NCBI GenBank assembly: GCA_000753575.1
Contig: JRFF01000053.1
Location: 1 to 64,000, forward strand
From: Candidatus Izimoplasma sp. HR2
GTDB taxonomy: Bacteria > Bacillota_I > Bacilli_A > Izemoplasmatales > Izemoplasmataceae
DNA length: 64,000 bases
Direction of reading: 5' to 3'
The position numbers were made by a program, and so were the translations under genes. Positions 22,314-30,441 of this stretch are shown piece after piece (within the stretch, counting starts at the first letter, position 1; each line of letters starts with the position of its first letter). Under the pieces are notes generated by a model. It was not told the origin of the DNA. It did not search any database and saw only the letters and a program-made list of their open reading frames with translations.

Positions 22314-22661
22314 TCAACTCCTATCTATCAAAACAACTTGCAAACTATCTCTAAATGCTATCTCATAAGTATTTTCTTTAACTGCTAAAATTTTTGTTAT
22401 AAAATTAGTTACTAAAATATTTTTAAATTCTTCAACATATTTTCCAAATTCTTCCATTCCTTTTTCTGTAAAATAACAATGACCAATTTTTTCATTTAAG
22501 CTATAATCTTGTGGATTAATGATTGGTAAATTTCTTTTAAATTGGTATGATGCTGTAGTATTATATAAATTTCTGTGCATTTCATCGGGAATATTCATAT
22601 CCCTAAACATTCCTACCCATTCATTCACTATATCATCAAAAAATTCTAATCTATAAAACAT
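22314..22661 (-). CDS. Hypothetical protein
   Basis: 115 residues, MFYRLEFFDDIVNEWVGMFRDMNIP..., with a GHCYFTEKGMEEFGKYVEEF segment. GAGGTGG precedes the ATG. It looks like a conserved phage orphan but I cannot name it. Box promoter at 22687-22727. Confidence 0.6.
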   Translation of the reverse strand: MFYRLEFFDDIVNEWVGMFRDMNIPDEMHRNLYNTTASYQFKRNLPIINPQDYSLNEKIGHCYFTEKGMEEFGKYVEEFKNILVTNFITKILAVKENTYEIAFRDSLQVVLIDRS

Positions 22662-22686
22662 AATTCCACCTCATTTCTATATAATA

Positions 22687-22727
22687 ATTATATCATATTT
22701 TACTAGAAAGCACAACTATGCGGTGTA
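22687..22727 (-). promoter_or_regulatory. Box promoter (TACACCGCA-N26-TATAAT)
   Basis: Box 22719-22727, 26 nt, -10 TATAAT 22687-22692 with TGA before it. Drives 22661-22138. Confidence 0.75.
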
Positions 22728-22819
22728 TAGGAATTCTTTTCCGGTGTATTCAGCAAGGGTAATTACATTTACACCGTGTCTTCCGGTGTATTGACAGTAA
22801 AAAAAGAGAAATTAATCTC

Positions 22820-23452
22820 TTAATATAATTCTCTATCATAAAATTGACAAGTGCCAGTGTCACATATTAAATAGGTATTTCTGTTTGAAGTGCTACATAA
22901 TATATTATTATAATGGATATCACTTATTTGATATCCTTTTTTTCTAAATATATTATCAACAAATTCTTTAAATTTTACCATTCCTTTACAATGAATATTT
23001 TTAGGTTTTACACCTTTCTCTTGGATTAAAATAGTAAAATTTTTATAAACAAATATATCTACAACTTTTAACAAATGTTTTTGTAATGGCGAAAATTTCA
23101 AAGCTCTATAATTTAATGCTTCAATAATATTTTGATTATGATACATGAATCTGTCCTCAATTCCTAACCATATTTTAACAGATTCTTTATTAACTCCTAA
23201 ATTTAAAATAGAAATAGTATTAAGATAATTTCTGTTAGTAATATGATTATTTTCAATTTCTTTCATTATACGTTTATATCCTAATTTGGGTAATAATTCA
23301 TAATCAGACATTTCAGTGTATCTTTCAATTTTTATTACTAAATTATCATTCAATGTATATACATCCCTAGAAATTCCACAGCCTAACATTTGTATATCGT
23401 TTTTATTGTCAAATATTTCCATTGCTTGTTTTCTTAATTCCTCTCTATCCAT
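22820..23452 (-). CDS. Protein-kinase-fold phage protein
   Basis: 210 residues. GCGISRDVYTLNDNLVIKIE (about 24-43) looks like a glycine loop and the ATP-binding Lys, ISDIHYNNILC (about 176-186) like a catalytic loop, and YLICDTGTCQF (about 195-205) like the metal-binding D-x-G. This fits a small kinase or aminoglycoside-phosphotransferase fold. If active it could phosphorylate a host or phage protein; substrate unknown. GGAAGG precedes the ATG; its promoter uses a variant box. Confidence 0.65.
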   Translation of the reverse strand: MDREELRKQAMEIFDNKNDIQMLGCGISRDVYTLNDNLVIKIERYTEMSDYELLPKLGYKRIMKEIENNHITNRNYLNTISILNLGVNKESVKIWLGIEDRFMYHNQNIIEALNYRALKFSPLQKHLLKVVDIFVYKNFTILIQEKGVKPKNIHCKGMVKFKEFVDNIFRKKGYQISDIHYNNILCSTSNRNTYLICDTGTCQFYDRELY

Positions 23453-23538
23453 TTTATTCTTCCTTCCATTTTATGATAGTTAGGAATAGGTTAGACCAGA
23501 GTCTAGTCAGTAGTCTAACTCATTTGTAACTATACTTA

Positions 23539-23579
23539 ATTATATCATAGGTTTTAAGAAAATACTATTATGCGGCGTA
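23539..23579 (-). promoter_or_regulatory. Box promoter, variant box TACGCCGCA
   Basis: Box 23571-23579 with one change from consensus, 26 nt, -10 TATAAT 23539-23544 with TGA before it. Drives the kinase-like gene. The preserved spacing supports the rule. Confidence 0.7.
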
Positions 23580-23674
23580 TTTCTCTTCCGGTGTATCAGC
23601 GGTGTATTTTGAGTGGAGTAATCACGTTTACACCGCACTTTCCGGTGTATTCATGTCCTAAAAAAAATGAAAGA

Positions 23675-24220
23675 TTACTCTTCCATTTTAGCAAGTGCTT
23701 TTGCCATTGCATAGGCATTTTTATTCGCTCTGTATTCTGTTCTACACCATCTCATATAAAATTTTTGTTGATTATCTCTATCTTTTTCTATCCTTACATA
23801 TTTTCTATTTATTTTTTTATCAATTTCTAAATCTTCCCAGAATCTAGCAGGATTATCAAGATAATCTAACCAGTGTCCCAATTCATGTAATATCGCATAT
23901 TCTTCAAGCCCAAAATTAGGATTAATTTTTTTCATTTTTCTTTCAATTTGTTTTATTGCTTTTGGAAAATCTTTCTTAAATAATTGAAGGTCTGAATCTG
24001 AAAAACGCAATATAGTATCATTCTCTTCAATTCTAGGTATAATATTATCTGTTCGAAACATTGAATAATCTAAATCATTCAATTTATTAATATCACCTTT
24101 AATAGCTAATGAAATAGGATATATTCTATTAATTTTTAAAGTAACACTATTAAAATAATGAGGATATAATTTTTTCATTTTTTCAAATATTTTTTTTGCT
24201 TTAATTTCTGATTCCATCAT
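23675..24220 (-). CDS. HELGH zinc-metallopeptidase-like protein, copy 3 of 3
   Basis: 181 residues from ATG 24220; the longer frame would start upstream of the transcription start. LHELGHWLDYLDNP (about 119-132) is the HExxH site, and RTEYRANKNAYAMAKALA the downstream Glu region. ImmA/IrrE-like layout as in the other two copies. Stop codon in a terminator stem. Confidence 0.7.
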   Translation of the reverse strand: MMESEIKAKKIFEKMKKLYPHYFNSVTLKINRIYPISLAIKGDINKLNDLDYSMFRTDNIIPRIEENDTILRFSDSDLQLFKKDFPKAIKQIERKMKKINPNFGLEEYAILHELGHWLDYLDNPARFWEDLEIDKKINRKYVRIEKDRDNQQKFYMRWCRTEYRANKNAYAMAKALAKMEE

Positions 24221-24244
24221 TTCTAACACTTCCTTTCTATAATC

Positions 24245-24285
24245 ATTATAACATAAATACAAAGAGAATACTATTGTGCGGTGTA
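24245..24285 (-). promoter_or_regulatory. Box promoter (TACACCGCA-N26-TATAAT)
   Basis: Box 24277-24285, 26 nt, -10 TATAAT 24245-24250 with TGT before it. Drives 23675-24220. Confidence 0.75.
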
Positions 24286-24307
24286 TAAAGATATTAAAAA
24301 AGGAAGA

Positions 24308-24586
24308 TTATTCCTTTTCTGAAACAATCTCAATAGTTTCGCCCAGAATTTTTTCTAATTCGGCAACTGTATATTTTTTTACCTTAATTGGTCTATTATC
24401 TTCAATAACACCATTTGAAGCTTCATAATAAATTTCATTATTATTTTTATTAAATTCTCTTTTAACCCAAAATCCATCAGAATTTTCATAATAAATTTTA
24501 TTATTATTTTTATCAAATACAGAAAAAGAATCATCTTGGTATCTTATAATATATTCACCTTTTAACTCAACACCTTTTAATTTCAT
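24308..24586 (-). CDS. ENS/YW tandem-repeat protein, copy 4 of 4
   Basis: 92 residues: MKLKGVELKGEYII head, two units (YYENSDGFWVKREF type) and a VAELEKILGETIEI tail, nearly the same tail as copy 1. Shortest of the MKLKG-headed copies. RBS GAAAGGAAG; box promoter at 24610-24650. Confidence 0.72.
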   Translation of the reverse strand: MKLKGVELKGEYIIRYQDDSFSVFDKNNNKIYYENSDGFWVKREFNKNNNEIYYEASNGVIEDNRPIKVKKYTVAELEKILGETIEIVSEKE

Positions 24587-24609
24587 AGCTTCACTTCCTT
24601 TCTAATTAT

Positions 24610-24650
24610 AGTATATCATAATATTACAGGTAATACTACTATACGGTGTA
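24610..24650 (-). promoter_or_regulatory. Box promoter (TACACCGTA-N26-TATACT)
   Basis: Box 24642-24650, 26 nt, -10 TATACT 24610-24615 with TGA before it. Drives 24308-24586. Confidence 0.73.
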
Positions 24651-24890
24651 TAATAAATTTTATCCGGTGTATTCCTGGTCATAAGCGGTGTACGGAAAGA
24701 AGCGGTGTATTAGCGGTGTAGGTCCTGGTCGTGAGTGCGGTGTATATTATACACCGGAAGTTCCGGTGTATTTATTTGCGGTGTATTTACTTGACAGTTG
24801 CGGTGTAATACACCGACCCGTCGGTGTATTTCCTGGTCGTCCTTTGGGTACCAAATTATGGGAATAGAATTGCGGTGTATTGAGTATAAA
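24651..24890. repeat. Dense cluster of CGGTGTA boxes
   Basis: Twelve or so boxes in both orientations between 24660 and 24880, interspersed with CCTGGTC words. No gene and no matching -10 at the 26-nt distance. Likely a protein-binding array rather than promoters. Confidence 0.6.
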
Positions 24891-24910
24891 AAAAAATAGG
24901 GAATTAATCC

Positions 24911-25372
24911 CTATTCTATTGTTCCATATTCTTTGAAACTGTAAAATTTATTTTCAGAACCTATAATAATATGGTCTAACACTTTTATTCCTAAAAGTTC
25001 CCCACAGTCACACAATTTTTCTGTTATTTTAAAATCTTCACCACTTGGTTCGGGATTCCCACTTGGATGGTTATGCATCAATATAATACTTGAACAATTT
25101 TCAGCGATTGCATATTTAAATACGTCTCTAGGATGAACAATTGAACAATTTAAAGTACCGCTTGATATCTGTCCGATTCCAATAATTTTATTCTTTGTAT
25201 TTAATGCAATAACCCAAAATTTTTCTTGTGCTAATTCCCTTGCTTCTAATAAATCAGCGATTTCACTTATTTTAGTTGGTGAGTTAATTGTATATTCAAT
25301 TAATGCATCATTTACTTCACACGCTTCGATTCTTTTTAGTCTCATTTCATATACAGATAATAATTTTTTCAT
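24911..25372 (-). CDS. RadC-family JAB/MPN protein
   Basis: 153 residues. The MPN metal site is complete: HNHPSGNPEPSGED (about 101-114) with an upstream Glu, and KVLDHIIIG after it, as in RadC (DUF2466). It has only the catalytic domain, without the N-terminal helix-hairpin-helix of cellular RadC. Role in phages is unclear; it is not a proven recombination protein. AGGAGG precedes the ATG; box promoter upstream. Confidence 0.85.
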   Translation of the reverse strand: MKKLLSVYEMRLKRIEACEVNDALIEYTINSPTKISEIADLLEARELAQEKFWVIALNTKNKIIGIGQISSGTLNCSIVHPRDVFKYAIAENCSSIILMHNHPSGNPEPSGEDFKITEKLCDCGELLGIKVLDHIIIGSENKFYSFKEYGTIE

Positions 25373-25410
25373 AATATCCTCCTTTATTAATTGTTTATCG
25401 GTTATACCTT

Positions 25411-25451
25411 ATTATAGCATTAATAAAGAATTTATTCAACTATGCGGTGTA
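25411..25451 (-). promoter_or_regulatory. Box promoter (TACACCGCA-N26-TATAAT)
   Basis: Box 25443-25451, 26 nt, -10 TATAAT 25411-25416 with TGC before it. Drives the RadC-like gene. Confidence 0.75.
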
Positions 25452-25670
25452 TTAAAATTTTATTGCGGTGTATTTCCGGTGTATTTTCCAGGTTGCGGTC
25501 GGCGTACGGACTAGGGACTGGAAATTTCCGGTGTATAAATAATGCGGTGTATTTTCCTGGTCGTCTTTGGCTCACGGACTTTAGAGGATAGATTTGCGGT
25601 GTATTTTTCCTGGTCGCGGTCGGTGTACGGATTATTGGGCAGAGATTTGCGGTGTATAAATAAGCATAAA
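25452..25670. repeat. Cluster of boxes with TTCCTGGTCG words
   Basis: Seven CGGTGTA boxes and four near-repeats around TTCC(T/A)GG(T/A)CG or its variants, e.g. near 25486, 25552 and 25608, followed by CGGACT. No gene seen. Confidence 0.5.
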
Positions 25671-25683
25671 AAAAAATAGGGAA

Positions 25684-25974
25684 TTAATCCCTATCTTCTA
25701 AATATTCTACGTATTTATCAATATATGAGAATATTCTAAGTATTCCCAAACTTGCTGGAATATACCTCCATTGGATCTTTTTGTCATTAATTCCAATCCC
25801 TGGAAGTACTTCCGCTACCTTACAATAAATTACTGTTGTCTTTTTTAATACTAATTTAGATAATTCTGTCAAAACTGAAATGGAATCTTTTCCCTGGGAA
25901 ATCGTTCCATCTTCCCTGGTTTCTATATCTATTAATTTGGATAATTCTGGAATTTCGAATCTATATGTTAACAT
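25684..25974 (-). CDS. Hypothetical protein
   Basis: 96 residues from ATG 25974; an ATG 18 nt upstream encodes MKGVKK over the ribosome site (AAAGGGG) and is also possible. Alpha/beta, with C-terminal FSYIDKYVEYLEDRD. Same upstream sequence as the next two genes, so the set looks like a duplicated leader. Ends in a terminator stem. Confidence 0.55.
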   Translation of the reverse strand: MLTYRFEIPELSKLIDIETREDGTISQGKDSISVLTELSKLVLKKTTVIYCKVAEVLPGIGINDKKIQWRYIPASLGILRIFSYIDKYVEYLEDRD

Positions 25975-26027
25975 TTTTTTTACCCCTTTCATAGTGTATA
26001 AATAGGGGAAAAATTTCCCCTATTTTA

Positions 26028-26369
26028 TCAATTCAATTGTTGTTGTTGCTTAACCCATTCATCTATCCATTCTTTTTCAATTATTCTAATTTCTTCTAAT
26101 GCGGTATCATCTAAAAAATCGATTAAAATATTCGATAAATCAACAACGGTAACAGTATAATCACGTTTTATAAAAAATTTTGTCTTTGATTCTTTAGTGC
26201 CATGGTGTGCTATTTCGCATATAACATTTTCTTGATTCCTATATTCTTCAAATAATATCAATAGCATTCTTCTAGCTTTTATCATATCAAGCTTATAATG
26301 ATTTACATGTATAGTAGCTTCATCAACAACACCTGATTCTTTATTAATAATTCTATAAGTTGTAAACAT
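26028..26369 (-). CDS. Hypothetical protein
   Basis: 113 residues from ATG 26369 with AAAGGGG upstream. MFTTYRIINKESGVVDEATIHV..., a beta-rich N-terminal half and helical acidic C-terminal half ending in a run of Gln. No family recognised. Ends in a terminator-like stem. Confidence 0.55.
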   Translation of the reverse strand: MFTTYRIINKESGVVDEATIHVNHYKLDMIKARRMLLILFEEYRNQENVICEIAHHGTKESKTKFFIKRDYTVTVVDLSNILIDFLDDTALEEIRIIEKEWIDEWVKQQQQLN

Positions 26370-26416
26370 AATTTTTACCCCTTTCATAGTTTTAATTTAT
26401 AAGGACTTTTTAGTCC

Positions 26417-26533
26417 CTATTCTTTTAAATATTCTTTAAATTCATTTTTCATTAAATCATAATTTATAACTATTTGGTCTTCATCATAATCGTAAATCAT
26501 TGCTAGCCATTCTGAATAGGTTAATTTTTTCAT
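26417..26533 (-). CDS. Small acidic peptide
   Basis: 38 residues, MKKLTYSEWLAMIYDYDEDQ..., with AAAGGGG before the ATG, as for the two genes downstream. Function unknown. Confidence 0.5.
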   Translation of the reverse strand: MKKLTYSEWLAMIYDYDEDQIVINYDLMKNEFKEYLKE

Positions 26534-26598
26534 TTTTTACCCCTTTCAATTTTAATTTTCTAGGGTAGGAAAACCCCTACCCTAGCAATACTTTTTTT

Positions 26599-26811
26599 TT
26601 AAATATCTTCATTTTCTATCTGTATTTCATAAAGTTTTTCTGCAATTTCTCTTTTTCCTTTTTCGCCATCATACTCGATTCCTAAATGCGATTCAATAAA
26701 ATCACATTCTTCTAAGATTTCAAGGATTCTAAAACTTTTAATAGAATTCTTACAAATTTTGTAAAATAATGCTTCTTCTGATTCTCTTAATCTCAAATCA
26801 TTGTTTAACAT
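26599..26811 (-). CDS. Hypothetical acidic protein
   Basis: 70 residues, helical and acidic (MLNNDLRLRESEEALFYKIC...). AGGAGG precedes the ATG. Terminator-like hairpins (AGGGTAG...CTACCCT) flank it on both sides. Function unknown. Confidence 0.6.
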   Translation of the reverse strand: MLNNDLRLRESEEALFYKICKNSIKSFRILEILEECDFIESHLGIEYDGEKGKREIAEKLYEIQIENEDI

Positions 26812-26878
26812 GGTATTACCTCCTATTTTAGATTATAGAGGGTAGTCCTTTACTACCCTCTTTTTAAGTCCCTAGAAA

Positions 26879-27433
26879 TTATTTTAAGCTATTTAAATAA
26901 TTTCTAGTAATAATTTTTCTTAAACGTAATTTGTTACCATCTTTCACAGTAGTGACGTGTAACATGAGTAGCTTTTTAAACTGTTTAGATGTTAATACTG
27001 ATACTGATTTTTTGTTTATATCTGTGATAAAATTCTCGAGTGTTATCATAAAAACGTCACATTCTCTATAGTACTTCATGATTCTATTAACAAACCTCAA
27101 ATAAGTCTCGTCTGTACCCTTCTTAAATTCTGTTATACTTGGTGAACTGTTTTGCCCTAAATACTTAAATTGTATTCTTTTACCTTGATAGATAAAATCA
27201 AAGTGGTCAATTTTATCAAAGACGGGGTTTTGTATCCCTAACTTATATTGAGTATATAAATCAGCGATTTTACCTCTATTCATTTGATAGTCAAAACCTT
27301 CATAATCTTCTTCACTAAAGTAACATTCAAGCTCTTTGATAGCTCTTATGTTATCCCTATTGAATAATTCACGCCATTCGTTTTTTTCTGTTCTTAATGT
27401 TTTAACTTTTGTTGTTACTTTTTTAGTAGTCAT
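26879..27433 (-). CDS. Hypothetical protein, possible nuclease fold
   Basis: 184 residues with a basic N-terminus (MTTKKVTTKVKTLRTEK). DHFDFIYQGKRIQFKY (about 79-94) has the D-x(n)-QxK spacing of some PD-(D/E)xK nucleases, and an Asn/Ser turn follows. The match is weak and there is no partner methylase. First gene of the leftward block, next to the candidate origin. Confidence 0.5.
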   Translation of the reverse strand: MTTKKVTTKVKTLRTEKNEWRELFNRDNIRAIKELECYFSEEDYEGFDYQMNRGKIADLYTQYKLGIQNPVFDKIDHFDFIYQGKRIQFKYLGQNSSPSITEFKKGTDETYLRFVNRIMKYYRECDVFMITLENFITDINKKSVSVLTSKQFKKLLMLHVTTVKDGNKLRLRKIITRNYLNSLK

Positions 27434-28998
27434 TATAATACCTTCCTTTCATTCATTGGTTATACTAACTTGATGCTAGTATAACGCTATTACACTTATA
27501 TGATACTTATTATCGGTTAGTACCAAACAAGTGTTCTATTATGTTTTCAATGTGCTTTTAGAAGTCGCGACACGTCCGCTTTATAACTTCCTGTGGTACT
27601 TATTAAATTATGATACATTATATATATACCTTATAAAAATACCTCTAAACATTTATTTTAAAAATAATTCAAGTTTTTTACTGTATTGTAATGAGAATCA
27701 TTCTTAATGGATATTTAAGTCTTAACCCAAAAGTCATGTATACCCTATATCAGCATTTTAAAGTGCCTAGAATCAATTTTAATATCATTCTAGTATTATA
27801 ATATTATACCATGTTAAAACCGTTTAAATCTAAAATAAAGCATTATAGAATATATAAAAATATTTTAAAATATCTATATAATCACTATTTTATTTTATGC
27901 AATAAAAATATATTAGTAAAAATAATCATGCTACTTTTATTGCATAACTAAAAAAAATTTATGCTACTTTTGTTGCACTGGTCATGCAAGTTTTATGCAA
28001 CTTAGTTTTGACTGTTATATCCTTAACACATTCAATTATCTAATTGTGTCAAACAATAAGAATATTAAGTGTGATATAATTAACGATGCAGTTATCTAAT
28101 TGTGTGAAACAATAAAACAATTGACTGTTATATTGTTAACACATTCATTTGCATGTTATTTCCTTAACACATTCAATTATCTAATTGTTTGACACAATAA
28201 CACAATCGGGGTTATATATTATTTTCTTGCAATTGTGTGTATTTTCTTGATTGTTTGAATTGTTTGAATAATTTGAATTGTTTAGACAATACAAACAATG
28301 ACGTTTATTTCCAGGACTTCCAAGAGTTACCAGTCCTGGGGTATTTTACCAGGACTGGAAGAGGGGGGTAGTTTTGGGAATATCTTCCATGGAAAATACT
28401 GGAAAGTGCGGGTGTAGTTCCTCTACCTACATTGACATTCTAAAACACGTAGTATACAAGTTCCTCTACCTACGTTGACCTTTTTTAATCCTTAGTGTAC
28501 AAACCCTAACATATTTTCCAGGACATACGTACTTTCCCTCTGTTTTATAAGTATCTAATTTCTTTTAAACCGCGTCTAAAGTATTAAAAGAAACTATATT
28601 ATACCAAAAGCTAGTTTTCGAGAAAGAAGAAACATTATATATTATATATAAATCTATTTGAACCGCGTCTAAAATATTAATATATAATATCCCTATCCTT
28701 TGTCTCTTTCTCTTGGGGCAAGCCGTTAGGCTTGCTATAGGAGATATAGGTATAGGAAAACTAGGAAAACTAGATAACAATTTATAGAGAGTACCTTACC
28801 TCATACTTCGTTCTTTTCGCTTTCCGGAAAAAAATGGTATAATAAAGATAGAGAGAAAACGAGTAATAAACAAATAAATAATATAGAAGATTTAAAAGAA
28901 TTTATATTAAATTATAAATATACTGAAATTATAATCAAATGAGCGCACTCTGTGCTTTTTTAGATATAGGTGCGGTTTTAACTGAATTGGAGGTAATT
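27434..28998. other. Divergent noncoding region, candidate origin
   Basis: About 1.5 kb without a gene between the leftward middle block and the rightward late block. It contains two ATGCTACTTTTRTTGCA repeats (27929, 27961), three TTATCTAATTGTGT-type iterons (about 28034, 28091, 28175) and TTGTTTGAA repeats to 28302. A 10-bp hairpin CCAGTCCTGG/CCAGGACTGG lies near 28340, with direct repeats GTTCCTCTACCTAC at about 28427 and 28462 and two ACCGCGTCTAAA words (28568, 28664). A Fur-box-like palindrome lies near 27690. AT-rich iterons at a transcription divergence fit an origin. Confidence 0.55.
28838..28843 (+). promoter_or_regulatory. Possible late promoter (-10 only)
   Basis: ATGGTATAAT at 28834-28843: an extended -10 with no clear -35, upstream of the first late gene. 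A short hairpin (GCAC/GTGC plus T-run near 28945) lies between it and the gene. Confidence 0.4.
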
Positions 28999-29220
28999 AT
29001 GGCGTTGACAGTAGTAGAGAATGGTCAAGAAGTTATCTTAAAAGAGATAGATTGAGGAATAAAGTTAAAAAGAAAATTAGAAAGCATGGGATTAACACCT
29101 GGTGTTAAAATAACTATGATTCAAAGCTCGTCATTTGGACCTTGTATTGTTGAGGTAAGAGGAACAAGACTTGCGCTTGGAACTGAAATTATAGCTAAAA
29201 TATTTGTGCGGTTTAAATAA
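28999..29220 (+). CDS. feoA: FeoA-domain protein; TGA Trp at 29053
   Basis: 73 residues. The FeoA pattern is recognisable: LESMGLTPGVKITMIQ (about 29-44), GPCIVEVRGTRLALGTEIIAKIFV (49-72). FeoA is a cytoplasmic SH3-like protein of bacterial ferrous-iron uptake, and related domains occur in metal-dependent repressors. Here it stands alone as the first late gene with no FeoB. TGA at 29053 encodes Trp within EIDWGIK. GGAGG precedes the ATG. Confidence 0.75.
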
Positions 29221-29282
29221 ATTTAACGCAATAGATGAGGACTTTACGTTCTTCGTTTATTGTGTTTTTTACATAAATATGT

Positions 29283-29288
29283 TATAAT
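29283..29288 (+). promoter_or_regulatory. Possible late promoter (extended -10)
   Basis: AAATATGTTATAATAAAAG with TATAAT at 29283-29288 after a T-rich run. The same form recurs at 35382 and 61349. Confidence 0.5.
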
Positions 29289-29341
29289 AAAAGTAGGAAT
29301 AATAATTTGAACACTTTTGTCCAAATACTATAAATATAAGA

Positions 29342-30424
29342 ATGGTGGTGAAAATAATCAAACTTAAACTAGATACAACTATAAAAACCCAAGAGGAACG
29401 AATGGAATATATTAAAAAAATAATAGATTCCCCGGAATTTAGACCTAATTCATGGGTTTTGGAACTATTGACTAACTATGTTCTATTTTTGAAGCCAAGA
29501 AAAGACCATTCAATTATAAGTGATAATAGACGTAAAACAATAAGGAAAAGAGAAACTTCAACAGAAGGACTTAAAGAAAAATTTGAAACTGGAGAAGATG
29601 CGATTTACAATTTAATTAGAAATGATAAGAATATGATATTATCTCCGAAAGTAACTATAACTCCACGAGATATTGCGGAACATATTGAATTGAAACAATT
29701 AGTAGATACCATAAAAGAATGAGATGCGGAAATGAAGAGAAAAAATCTAACAGGGAAGAACCTGTATAGAGCAAAGAAAGCATTAATAGAGATGCGTCAG
29801 ATGCAATACATAATTAAGGAAGAACTGAATAAACCATCAAGAATGAGAAATTTTAGAAAGACAACTTTAGAAATGCAGTTTAGTATTGACACATGGTATA
29901 TAAAAGAAGATGGAGACGTAAAATTAGTTAGTGAAGATACTATAGATTTTAAAGAGGGGAAGCACATAGAGATGTTGCTTTATTATTACCCGAAGCTTAT
30001 AGATTCTGCTTGAGATTTTAACAAAAGTGAAATGAAACATATATTATGGGATTTGGAATTACTTATTAATGCGTCATTAAAAGAAAAACCAGCTTGAAAA
30101 GATATTATTATTTGGAAAATAGATAAAAGAACTAATAAAGATATTAGAGAAATGTTACGTGAAGACCATAATTTGATCTATTCAGAAGAATATATTTCTA
30201 CTTTATATAGGAATAAAATTCCTGCATTTATTGCGGAATATTATAGAATATCAGTAGAAGATTGGTATCATCTTAATAAAGTGAAAGGCACTTATAAAAA
30301 ATGTAATAGATGCGGCGAACAGAAATTAATGAATAATACAAATTTTTCATTAAACAAAGGTAGTAAAGATGGGTTCTATTCCATTTGTAAATCTTGTCGA
30401 AAAAAGAAAAATAAAAAACAGTAA
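29342..30424 (+). CDS. Late protein with C-terminal zinc ribbon; three TGA Trp
   Basis: 360 residues as one gene when TGA at 29720, 30011 and 30095 are Trp. With TGA as stop it would fall into three in-frame pieces. The central WDAEMKRKNLTGKNLYRAKKALIEMRQMQYII region is a conserved type that I have seen upstream of terminases in Firmicutes phages, and the C-terminus has a CNRCGEQK...CKSC ribbon with a DGFY turn. Likely nucleic-acid binding. Start uncertain by a few codons. Confidence 0.7.
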
Positions 30425-30441
30425 CCCTTGGAGGTTGAGAT

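Noticed and set aside
13641..25670. CRISPR array
   Set aside because: The repeated CGGTGTA unit is short, irregularly spaced and in both orientations; there are no fixed spacers or cas genes.
28860..28960. Small open frame (NNIEDLKEFILNYKYTE...) before the FeoA-like gene
   Set aside because: It has no start codon or ribosome site; probably an untranslated leader ending in a weak hairpin.
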